Assembly: GCA_028692955.1 (NCBI GenBank)
Contig: JAQUWH010000003.1
Coordinates: 1 to 64,000 of the forward strand
Length of the DNA stretch: 64,000 nucleotides
Direction of reading: 5' to 3'
DNA from: Clostridia bacterium
GTDB taxonomy: Bacteria > Bacillota > Clostridia > TANB77 > CAG-465
Position numbers and translations under genes: made by a program. Under the pieces are notes generated by a model. That model saw nothing but the letters and a program-made list of their open reading frames with translations. It was not told where the DNA came from and ran no database searches. This document shows, piece by piece, positions 26,503-33,981 of this stretch. The first letter of the stretch is position 1; each line of letters opens with the position of its first letter.

Positions 26503-27999
26503 TTACATTACACCATAACTTCTAGTAGACGATTTAAACTTTTGCGTACATACTTTAGACCATAGTTTATATTCTTGCAAGTCTTTTGATATAATTTCAA
26601 TATGAAATATATCAGAAGATAGTTTTATAATTCTTGCAATATCATTTTCATTGTATTCGATGTTTTTTAATGTATCTGATGTAATTGTCATATATGACTG
26701 ACCAGCTTTATGAACTATTTTTGCTTCCCTATCCATATATTTTTGTGCATTTTTTACATCTACAATTTCTAATTTCACGTCTCTTATCTTGTAATTTGAT
26801 CCATCCTTTTGTACGTTCTTTCCATTTTCTGAAAGTTCGAAAAAATTTGGCATCATGAGTTGAATATAATTTGGTATCTTAAGAGAAACTAAATCTTGTC
26901 CTTTAGAGTTTCTTGTTGGAAGTTCATAGATATAGTTTGTAATATTATTTAAATCTAATTTTTTAGTCTTTATGACATTGTCCTCTTGTATTTTATTTTC
27001 CTTTGATTCTGTCTCTTTTACTTTTTTTGGTTCTTCAACATTTAGTTTAATATCTGCTTTTGAAAATAACAAATTATTAATATCGAGAGTATCATTGTCA
27101 TCAAAATTCATGTCTTCTAGACTTTTATCATATAATTCATTGTTTTTATCTATTTCGTCGTCATCAGGGTGGTATCCTATCAATTCACTTAATTTAGATA
27201 AATCTTGTAGTTCTTTTGTTCCTGATAAATCTAATTCTATATCATTTTTCTTTTTAATTTCCTTTTTACTTACAACTGGTTTAGTTTCATCCTCTTGTAC
27301 TTCTATTTCAATATCAATGTCACTATCTGATAAATCAATTTTAGGTATTGGCGTGTCACTACCATAAATTTCTTCACTTGTTCTATTAGATACCTCAATT
27401 TTATTAGGTTCTTTTTTGCCAAGTAATTCTGAAATACTTTTAATCGTATGTACATATTGTTTTGTACTAAAAATTTCTTTCTTTTCTACTAATTCTTCAA
27501 TTTTTTCCTTGGTTAATTTTTCAAATTTTTCTTTTTCTATTTTCTTGGTTATTTCTTTTATCTTCTCTTTGTATTCCTTTGCTTCTTGTACATTTTCTAA
27601 ATCAAATGTCACTTTTGTATATAGAGCCATATGTTCCTTTAGCCCTGATTCAGACATATTATTAGCGCACACCAACATAATTGCCTCTTTTGTGTATTCG
27701 AATACACATATATTAGAGTCAAATTCCACTTCATTGTTGTTGCTATAATAATAGACATCTTTTGTATACCTTAATAAATCTTCCAGTATACTTCTTGTCG
27801 TATTCTTTTTGTCGACACCTAAAGCAAAAAATATTTTTGTTTTTCTATCAATAAACTCTTCTTCGAGTAGTCTAAATCCTGTATCTTTTAAACAACCATA
27901 AAAAAAGTAAGCTTTTTTCGGCTCTTTACTAAAAGCATCTGAAATGGCTTCAGACAATGTATTTTGATCATCCATTTGAAATATTAAATCTAACTTCAT
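26503..27999 (-). CDS. Uncharacterised 498-residue protein with degenerate PLD-like N-terminus
   Basis: Not recognised as a named family. Residues 1-135 resemble a phospholipase-D-type fold: KIFFALGVDKKN, DVYYYSNNNEVEFDSNICVFEY and ANNMSESGLKEH recall the region after an HKD motif, but the His and Lys of HKD are missing. A helical stretch rich in Lys and Glu follows (135-210), then a long acidic, low-complexity linker (215-340). The C-terminal 150-residue domain is beta-rich. There is no signal or membrane segment. It probably acts as a binding or scaffold protein. Confidence 0.5.
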   Translation of the reverse strand: MKLDLIFQMDDQNTLSEAISDAFSKEPKKAYFFYGCLKDTGFRLLEEEFIDRKTKIFFALGVDKKNTTRSILEDLLRYTKDVYYYSNNNEVEFDSNICVFEYTKEAIMLVCANNMSESGLKEHMALYTKVTFDLENVQEAKEYKEKIKEITKKIEKEKFEKLTKEKIEELVEKKEIFSTKQYVHTIKSISELLGKKEPNKIEVSNRTSEEIYGSDTPIPKIDLSDSDIDIEIEVQEDETKPVVSKKEIKKKNDIELDLSGTKELQDLSKLSELIGYHPDDDEIDKNNELYDKSLEDMNFDDNDTLDINNLLFSKADIKLNVEEPKKVKETESKENKIQEDNVIKTKKLDLNNITNYIYELPTRNSKGQDLVSLKIPNYIQLMMPNFFELSENGKNVQKDGSNYKIRDVKLEIVDVKNAQKYMDREAKIVHKAGQSYMTITSDTLKNIEYNENDIARIIKLSSDIFHIEIISKDLQEYKLWSKVCTQKFKSSTRSYGVM

Positions 28000-28045
28000 A
28001 AAAAAACTCCCTATTCAATTCATTATCTATTATCATATCTCAAAA

Positions 28046-28076
28046 AGAAAAAAATGTAAATAGGAATTTACATTTT
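28046..28076 (-). terminator. Terminator after fhs
   Basis: AAAATGTAAAT and its complement around a 4-nt loop, with a T-run on the minus strand. Confidence 0.85.
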
Positions 28077-28089
28077 AATTCTTTTCTTA

Positions 28090-29688
28090 CTAAAACTCTT
28101 CATATTTGGAATGTTTCCCAAGTCCAGGCATTGTTAGTATATTGCCAGTATAAACTACTACAAATCCAGCACCACTCGATACTTTCACGTCTCTTACATG
28201 TATCTTAAAATCGGTAGGTCTTCCAAGAAGTTTAGGATCATCTGTAAGGGATGCTGGAGTTTTAGCAATGCAAATCGGTAGTTTTTGGTAGCTAAGTTTT
28301 TCTATGTTGGCTATTTTTTCCTCCACTCCCTGCTTATATTCTACATCAGCTGCACCATATATATTCATAGATACTTTTTTTATTTTCTCCATAATACTAT
28401 CTTCGTCATCATAAAGATATTTAAAATCTGCAGTTGTGGTATCTAGAGTATTCTTCACTAACTTTGCAAGTTTAGTAGCACCCGCCGAGCCATCAGCAAA
28501 TGCAGTAGATACTTCTGCCTCTATTCCCATATGATTGACAAAATTCTTTACATACATAATTTCTTCTTGAGTATCGGTATTATATTGGTTAATACAGACT
28601 AATACCGGTACATGAAATTTCTTTACATTTTCTATATGTTTTTCTAAATTAACGATGCCTTTTTTTAATGCCTCTAAATTAGGATTTTTGAGTTCTTCTA
28701 CTGTGCAACCACCATTATACTTTAACGCATTGACTGTTGCAACAATGATTGCCATATCTGGTTTTAAGTTACCAATTCTACATTTAATATCAAAAAATTT
28801 CTCCGCTCCTAAATCCGCACCAAATCCTGCTTCTGTTACAACATAGTCTGCCATCTTAAGTCCCATCTTTGTTGCAATCAAACTATTACATCCATGTGCG
28901 ATATTAGCAAAAGGTCCTAAATGCAACAAACATGGAGTACCTTCTTTTGTCTGCACCAAATTTGGATTGATAACGTACTTTAGTAAGGCTATCATCGCAT
29001 TGGTGCAATTAAGTGATTTTGCATACACTGGCTGATTATCGATTGTATACGCAACTAGCATATGATCAATTCTATTTTTTAAATCTTCTAAATCTATAGC
29101 AAGATCACAAATAGCCATCAATTCACAAGCTGCTGTTATCTCAAATCCTGTTGTTCTCTCTACCCCATTAGTACCGCCATCCACGCCAACATCTATTTTT
29201 CTTAACGCCCTATCATTTATATCAATGACTCTTTTTATGACAATATTATCTTTATCGATATTTAGTTCATTGCCAAAGAATAGATGGTTGTCAAGTACTG
29301 CACAAAGTAAGTTATTAGCACTTGTAATCGCATGAAAATCACCCGTAAAATGTAGGTCAATATCGTCTTTTGGTTCAATAATTGCTTCTCCTCCACCAAC
29401 GGCACCACCTTTGATACCAAAAACTGGACCAAGTGAAGGCTCCCTTAGTACTGCTAATGTATTAAGTCCTATTTTATTCATCGCCATAGCAAGGCCAATA
29501 GATTGCGTTGTCTTTCCTTCTCCAAAAGGGGTTGGATTGATAGATGTCATCAAAATAAGTTTTGCATCATCATTTGACCTTATCTTTTCATAATAGTTTC
29601 TATTGATTTTTGCCTTGTATTTTCCATAGCATTCTACATATTCTTCTGGTATTCCCATACTATCTGTTATTTCTACTATTTTCTTCAT
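28090..29688 (-). CDS. fhs: Formate-tetrahydrofolate ligase
   Basis: ATP-dependent enzyme making 10-formyl-tetrahydrofolate from formate, for purine synthesis and one-carbon metabolism. It has 532 residues from ATG 29688 behind GGGAG, slightly shorter than the usual 556 at the N-terminus. The P-loop TPFGEGKTTQS is near residue 53, with VLREPSLGPVFGIKGGA and the C-terminal SSGAGFVVVYTG segments typical of the family. It is a single-gene unit with its own promoter and terminator. No other Wood-Ljungdahl genes are visible. Confidence 0.95.
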   Translation of the reverse strand: MKKIVEITDSMGIPEEYVECYGKYKAKINRNYYEKIRSNDDAKLILMTSINPTPFGEGKTTQSIGLAMAMNKIGLNTLAVLREPSLGPVFGIKGGAVGGGEAIIEPKDDIDLHFTGDFHAITSANNLLCAVLDNHLFFGNELNIDKDNIVIKRVIDINDRALRKIDVGVDGGTNGVERTTGFEITAACELMAICDLAIDLEDLKNRIDHMLVAYTIDNQPVYAKSLNCTNAMIALLKYVINPNLVQTKEGTPCLLHLGPFANIAHGCNSLIATKMGLKMADYVVTEAGFGADLGAEKFFDIKCRIGNLKPDMAIIVATVNALKYNGGCTVEELKNPNLEALKKGIVNLEKHIENVKKFHVPVLVCINQYNTDTQEEIMYVKNFVNHMGIEAEVSTAFADGSAGATKLAKLVKNTLDTTTADFKYLYDDEDSIMEKIKKVSMNIYGAADVEYKQGVEEKIANIEKLSYQKLPICIAKTPASLTDDPKLLGRPTDFKIHVRDVKVSSGAGFVVVYTGNILTMPGLGKHSKYEEF

Positions 29689-29725
29689 CAAACCACTCCC
29701 ATTATACTATATTTATATATGTATC

Positions 29726-29754
29726 ATTATATCTCTTTTTGTATACAATTTCAA
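29726..29754 (-). promoter_or_regulatory. Promoter of fhs
   Basis: On the minus strand TTGAAA (29754-29749), 17-bp spacer, TATAAT (29731-29726). Confidence 0.65.
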
Positions 29755-29902
29755 CAGTTATATGGATTATTTATCTTGTTTATAAAGCAACAGAAAAATA
29801 CCATATGTTCCTGAATTTAATAACATATGTTGTTTAGATAAGCTTTAATTTATAAACTAAATGATAAAAAACTAGCATATTAAACATACATTAACTTCTA
29901 TA

Positions 29903-29915
29903 TTGGCTGGGGTAG
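29903..29915 (-). repeat. Copy of the tRNA-Gln 3' end, possible att remnant
   Basis: TTGGCTGGGGTAG is identical to 30849-30861, the CCA end and acceptor stem of tRNA-Gln, in the same orientation. Elements that integrate into tRNA genes leave such a direct repeat at their far end. Confidence 0.5.
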
Positions 29916-29945
29916 TAGTATTATTATGCCTTACAAGCCCATAGG

Positions 29946-29986
29946 AAAGCCATTTTCAAAAAAATGTCTACAACCGGTCTGCAACC
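29946..29986 (-). repeat. Integrase-tail-like repeat, copy 1
   Basis: Read on the minus strand this encodes GLQTGCRHFFENGF, a tail often found beside tRNA-integrated elements. About 36 bases align with 30765-30800 in the same orientation (GGTTGCAGAC and CAAAATGG/GAAAATGG segments shared). Confidence 0.45.
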
Positions 29987-30293
29987 CGAAAATTTATATT
30001 TTTTCAAAAGTGTGTGTCTTGTAATCCAGTAATCTCAAATCGTTTCAAGGTTTGTTTGCTATTTTGTTAAATGTAGTGTTGCTATTATAGTTATTATTAA
30101 TTTAGAATTAATAATAACTTTTGTTTCTTTCTATATTGAATCATTGTTAAGTTTACCTTAATATTAAAATAATCATCTAGTTTATTAGTTACATTACTAT
30201 ATAATTATATTATATCTCTTAACCTTGACAGTGTATGATATAATTATTTAAATAAGGATTTTACTTCCTAATATAATTATAAGGAGATATTAT

Positions 30294-30668
30294 ATGAACA
30301 AAAATGATTTCGAGAGATTTTTATCTGAAACGCTATCGGGATTTTCGCGGGAACAACAAATTGAGTATCTTCAAAAGATACCTGGCTGGAGTAAGCAAAA
30401 AATAGATAAGCTTAAAAAGAATCAAATATTGTGTCCAAAGTGTCATAAATATTCAAAAAATTCAAATGTCAAAATTGTATTTGAAGAAGAAATTAGAACA
30501 CTTTCCATATACCGCGATTGCGGTTACGGTGAAGATGATACCCACGGTAAAGTCGAATGTATAGTAAAATATTCCATATGTCCAGCTTGCGAAGAAAAAA
30601 ACGAAGTATGTTGTGATAGAATAAAAGTATTAAATGAATTTGACAGATATGGTCGCCAAATCAAGTAA
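30294..30668 (+). CDS. Small zinc-ribbon protein, unknown
   Basis: A 124-residue protein behind AAGGAG. The first 45 residues are helical and charged. The rest has two Cys pairs, CPKC (46-49) and CPAC (98-101), plus CGYG and CC, fitting a zinc ribbon. No family is recognised. It stands alone between two direct repeats related to tRNA-Gln and points opposite to its neighbours. It may therefore be cargo left by a mobile element. It has its own terminator. Confidence 0.65.
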   Translation: MNKNDFERFLSETLSGFSREQQIEYLQKIPGWSKQKIDKLKKNQILCPKCHKYSKNSNVKIVFEEEIRTLSIYRDCGYGEDDTHGKVECIVKYSICPACEEKNEVCCDRIKVLNEFDRYGRQIK

Positions 30669-30669
30669 C

Positions 30670-30703
30670 AAAGAGAGGGAAATTTAATTTTCCCTCTCTT
30701 TTA
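30670..30703 (+). terminator. Terminator after the zinc-ribbon gene
   Basis: AAAGAGAGGGAAA with its perfect complement around a short loop, then TTTT. Confidence 0.88.
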
Positions 30704-30764
30704 CATACTTATGCTAGTATTGTTTTTTCGATTTTTCAAATAGCATTCGGATATTTCCGCTCTT

Positions 30765-30800
30765 CCATTTTGAAAGTTGTCTGCAACCAATCTGCAAACC
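30765..30800 (-). repeat. Integrase-tail-like repeat, copy 2
   Basis: On the minus strand it encodes FADWLQTTFKMEE. It aligns base for base with 29951-29986 with scattered mismatches. It lies just downstream of tRNA-Gln. Confidence 0.45.
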
Positions 30801-30849
30801 TGGTGCTTTTTTTACTCAAATGTGACAAATTAGCACAATTATGTCTTTT

Positions 30850-30925
30850 TGGCTGGGGTAGCTGGATTCGAACCAGCGAAATATCAGATTCAGAGTCTGA
30901 GGCCTTACCGCTTGGCGATACCCCA
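30850..30925 (-). tRNA. tRNA-Gln (anticodon CTG)
   Basis: A 76-nt cloverleaf: acceptor TGGGGTA/TACCCCA, anticodon loop CTCTGAA, T-arm GCTGG-TTCGAAT-CCAGC, discriminator G and encoded CCA. It decodes CAG. Confidence 0.97.
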
Positions 30926-30953
30926 ATATACAAGAATATATCTGTGATATATT

Positions 30954-31586
30954 CTATTCATTTACTTCTAATAAGTTTTCTTCTTTCTTTAAAAGTGTAT
31001 AGGCAAATATAGCAACTGAAAATCCAAGTAAGATACCACCTAATACGTCACCTGCGTAATGTACACCTAAATAAATTCTTGAAAAAGATATAATGAGTGG
31101 TAATAATATACAAAGTATTATCATAGACATTTTTGCTTTTTTATTTTTTATATTATCCTTTGCCAGTAAAGCAAACATAATGTACATTGTAGTATTAATC
31201 ATAGCATGGCCACTAGGGAAACTATAACTATGCTCTGTTACTAATTGCAATATATCTGGCCTTTCCCTTGCAAATATTTCTTTTAAGATAAGGTTAATAC
31301 CTTCTGATACTATAATAGCAAAGGACATTGGATAACCATATTTTTTCCTAGTTTTAGGAAAAGCTACTAATAGTAAGGTAAGCAAAGTAATAATAATAGG
31401 GCTTCCAGCCTCTGTAATTACCTTTAATATAGTGGTTAACGTTGGATTCATATGTTCTATTGCTTCGTTATATACCCAATTTTCAAAGCCATTTATACTA
31501 CCACCTTGTACATAGATAGTTAAAAGTATAAATAGAATAATGGGTATGACAATAATAAGCACTGTTTTTAAATTAAATTTTTTCAT
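30954..31586 (-). CDS. PAP2-family membrane phosphatase
   Basis: A 210-residue membrane enzyme of the type that dephosphorylates undecaprenyl diphosphate or phosphatidic acid. All three signature motifs are intact: KEIFARERP, SFPSGHA and SRIYLGVHYAGD. They carry the catalytic His pair and lie between six hydrophobic helices. The start overlaps the upstream 173-residue gene by 14 bases, so the two form an operon. Confidence 0.88.
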   Translation of the reverse strand: MKKFNLKTVLIIVIPIILFILLTIYVQGGSINGFENWVYNEAIEHMNPTLTTILKVITEAGSPIIITLLTLLLVAFPKTRKKYGYPMSFAIIVSEGINLILKEIFARERPDILQLVTEHSYSFPSGHAMINTTMYIMFALLAKDNIKNKKAKMSMIILCILLPLIISFSRIYLGVHYAGDVLGGILLGFSVAIFAYTLLKKEENLLEVNE

Positions 31587-32094
31587 TTGTTTCTCCTAAG
31601 TTTTTATTTTCTACTATTGAATCATCTAGTAAAAAATCATTAAAGTTATTGATGCAAGACATATACGATGATTCAAATTTTCCGTCACCATTGATATTAT
31701 TGAAGCTATGGAATGAAGAGTAAAGTGGTTGAAACATCTTTAAATTAAAGTAGTCATCTACTTCCTTAGCCGTTGCCTGATTTTTATCAAATAATCTAAT
31801 ATTAATTAGATCACCTTTTTGATACCCTTGTTTACTAGTATTAGTCGTCTTTACAACTATGACACTATATCCAAGTTCATCTTCAAGTAAAGTTACTATT
31901 TTTTCTATAACCGAATTGTCTAAATAGTGATAGGGTAAATAACCAGAATCAATGATAAGCTCTTTACCATCATAAACGTTATAATAGTAAATATAATCTC
32001 TAAAAAATCTTTCAATATTTGTCTTAATCAAACTATACTTCATTTCAGGTGAATCATTTTTTAGTAGTCTCATTTTTTCTACATTGATAAGCAT
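31573..32094 (-). CDS. Uncharacterised 173-residue soluble protein
   Basis: No known family seen. It is soluble, alpha/beta, rich in Tyr and Asn, with no signal peptide. It contains DSGYLPYHYLDN and a final Asn-rich helix. AGGAGATG precedes the ATG. It overlaps and precedes the PAP2 phosphatase gene, suggesting a joint role, but nothing in the sequence names it. Confidence 0.6.
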   Translation of the reverse strand: MLINVEKMRLLKNDSPEMKYSLIKTNIERFFRDYIYYYNVYDGKELIIDSGYLPYHYLDNSVIEKIVTLLEDELGYSVIVVKTTNTSKQGYQKGDLINIRLFDKNQATAKEVDDYFNLKMFQPLYSSFHSFNNINGDGKFESSYMSCINNFNDFLLDDSIVENKNLGETNEKI

Positions 32095-32305
32095 TTAGGC
32101 ATCTCCTCTCATTTATAGACATTATTATATACTTTTTTTTGCTAAAATTCAAGATAAGAAGTAAAAAATAAGATACATATTATATTTTTATAGATGATGA
32201 TATAAAAAATGAATATAATAGATATGATTAGTTTTTGGAAAATTTAGTAAAAATATGTATAATTGTTAAATAGTAGGAATTTTTTTACAAAATATGCACA
32301 ATATA

Positions 32306-32334
32306 TTGACAAATAGAGTAAATTATAATAAAAT
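32306..32334 (+). promoter_or_regulatory. Promoter of the tRNA-His/tRNA-Gln unit
   Basis: TTGACA (32306-32311), 17-bp spacer, TAAAAT (32329-32334), 16 bases before tRNA-His. Confidence 0.7.
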
Positions 32335-32350
32335 ATAAGAGTGACTGATG

Positions 32351-32427
32351 GTGGATATAGTTCAGCTGGTTAGAGCGTCAGTTTGTGGCACTGGATGTCG
32401 TGGGTTCGAATCCCACTATTCACCCCA
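32351..32427 (+). tRNA. tRNA-His (anticodon GTG)
   Basis: Acceptor GTGGATA/TATTCAC, anticodon loop TTGTGGC, T-loop TTCGAAT, discriminator C and encoded CCA. A G precedes position 1 at 32350 and can serve as the G-1 identity base. Confidence 0.97.
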
Positions 32428-32457
32428 TCACTTTAAATCATTTAATAAAATATATAT

Positions 32458-32533
32458 TGGGCTGTCGCCAAGCGGTAAGGCACCAGACTTTGACTCTGGC
32501 ATTTCGTTGGTTCGAATCCAGCCAGCCCAGCCA
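32458..32533 (+). tRNA. tRNA-Gln (anticodon TTG)
   Basis: A 76-nt cloverleaf with acceptor TGGGCTG/CAGCCCA, anticodon loop CTTTGAC and encoded CCA. It decodes CAA. Co-transcribed with tRNA-His. Confidence 0.97.
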
Positions 32534-32538
32534 ATGTA

Positions 32539-32597
32539 AACTAAAGTATTCGCTTTAGTTGAAAAATAAGGACAAGCTTTCGCTTGTCCTCTTTTTG
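32539..32597 (+). terminator. Terminator of the tRNA pair
   Basis: A first hairpin AACTAAAG/CTTTAGTT (32539-32560) is followed by AGGACAAGC-TTTC-GCTTGTCCT (32569-32590) and a T-run. Confidence 0.9.
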
Positions 32598-32808
32598 TTT
32601 TTTCTTAATATCAGTTTTCAACGTGCCAGATTTTTTATATGTTTTTTAAAAATCTTATACGTCATTCATTTTTTAAACATATCACACTATATTATTAAAA
32701 GTGACCTATTTCACGAACTATTTTTATATTTAAATAGTAAAGCTAAAATGTAACAGAATGTATGGTAAAATAGTGCCAGTTTAAAATAGGAATTCAAAAA
32801 ATAATTTC

Positions 32809-32852
32809 AAATAAGCCATACTTATCTATTATGTAAGTATGGCTTATTTTTG
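32809..32852. terminator. Bidirectional terminator at the trmB end
   Basis: AAATAAGCCATACTTA and its complement around an 8-nt loop, with A/T runs on both sides. Confidence 0.85.
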
Positions 32853-32879
32853 TTATAACGATATTATATATTGAAATAG

Positions 32880-33524
32880 CTACATTTTAGCTACTAGCTT
32901 GTAAATTGGTCCATTTGGTGAGAACTTCTCTTCATATTCTGTACGTATATTTGGAATATCTGTTTTATGAAGATCTAAATACACTTCTAAAAACGTCATA
33001 CCAAAATTTTGCATACTTACTAAACTAAACTCAAATAATCCTCTATTGTCTGTTTTAAATTCAATGATGCCATCTTTTTTTAATATCTTTTTGTATTCTT
33101 CTAAAAAAGTTTGATATGTCAGTCTTCTTTTTGTGTGTTTCTTTTTAGGCCACGGATCACTAAAGTTTAGATATAATTTTTCTATTTGATTTGCTTTAAA
33201 TATTTCACTTGATGTTATTGCATCAAAAGACATTAGGTAAAGATTATTAAGTGACATATTGTTTTCTATCTCAAATCTTTGTATCTTTTTTGTTGCAATA
33301 GCAAGTACCGCTTTAGAAATTTCTACACCTATATAAATATTTTCTGTATCTAAGCTTGCCATTTTGGAGATGAAATCTCCCTTGCCCATTCCTATTTCTA
33401 AATATATCTTTCTTTTTTTGTTTTCCTTTGTACTAAGTATTTCTTGTAATTGTTCAGCGGTTTCAATATATTTTTCTACTTCTAGCAATTCGTTATTTGC
33501 GTTTGGATTGTTTCTTAATCTCAT
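32880..33524 (-). CDS. trmB: tRNA (guanine-N7)-methyltransferase
   Basis: Methylates G46 of tRNA with S-adenosylmethionine. It has 214 residues with the SAM-binding YLEIGMGKGDF, the NFSDPWPKKKHTKRRL catalytic segment and TDNRGLFEFS. AGGAGG precedes the ATG. The start lies 32 bases inside the upstream membrane gene, so it is coupled to the secG-rnr operon. Confidence 0.95.
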   Translation of the reverse strand: MRLRNNPNANNELLEVEKYIETAEQLQEILSTKENKKRKIYLEIGMGKGDFISKMASLDTENIYIGVEISKAVLAIATKKIQRFEIENNMSLNNLYLMSFDAITSSEIFKANQIEKLYLNFSDPWPKKKHTKRRLTYQTFLEEYKKILKKDGIIEFKTDNRGLFEFSLVSMQNFGMTFLEVYLDLHKTDIPNIRTEYEEKFSPNGPIYKLVAKM

Positions 33525-33972
33525 GGTTTCCTCCTGAATGTTTTTTTGACATATTCATGCCAATTGTAATAGTAAATGACATTATTAGTAAAGAGATAAT
33601 AGCAAGTATTGTCACAAATATTTTATTGTATGTTCTCATAAATAGTATATTAGCAACATAAGAAGCAAGTCTTGAAGCATACAATATACATATTAAAGAT
33701 GCTTTTATTCTTGGTATAAATCCAAGTACTAATGATAATACAAGAAATACAACAAATTCTAGTAAAATCGTTGATATTTTAGCCGTCTCACCTATACTTT
33801 GCAAAAAAGAAGTAGCATTAAAGTTGTTCAAACAAAATGCAAAAGTGATAGCAAATAGCACCATACAAATGATATATATAGTTAAATGTTTTCTAAGCAT
33901 ATGGTTTTTGTAAAATCGCATAGATTCTTTAAACCCTCTTTTTTTAACACTTTCTACTGTTTCATTTTTCAT
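33493..33972 (-). CDS. Small polytopic membrane protein, unknown
   Basis: A 159-residue protein with four predicted helices (about residues 28-47, 68-95, 103-115 and 118-138) and basic ends. The pattern, a helix after MLRKHLTIYIICMV and then PRIKASLICIL, is faintly like SpoIIM-type membrane proteins, but I would not name it. It is encoded between rnr and trmB, 9 bases from rnr. Confidence 0.6.
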   Translation of the reverse strand: MKNETVESVKKRGFKESMRFYKNHMLRKHLTIYIICMVLFAITFAFCLNNFNATSFLQSIGETAKISTILLEFVVFLVLSLVLGFIPRIKASLICILYASRLASYVANILFMRTYNKIFVTILAIISLLIMSFTITIGMNMSKKHSGGNHEIKKQSKRK

Positions 33973-33981
33973 ATTACCACC

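Larger units (their letters stand above)
29755..30293. other. 539-bp region without a gene
   Basis: No credible coding frame. It contains a 13-base copy of the tRNA-Gln 3' end (29903-29915) and an integrase-tail-like sequence (29946-29986). A simple AT-rich inverted repeat lies near 30094-30118 (TTATTATTAATT/AATTAATAATAA). The last 30 bases hold the ribosome site of the next gene. It looks like the residue of an excised or decayed element. Confidence 0.5.

Noticed and set aside
30736-30933. 65-codon minus-strand frame reading through tRNA-Gln
   Set aside because: Its first part is the tRNA itself. Only the tail is of interest, as part of the integrase-like repeat.
32348-32539. 63-codon plus-strand frame across tRNA-His and tRNA-Gln
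   Set aside because: It consists almost entirely of two complete tRNA genes.
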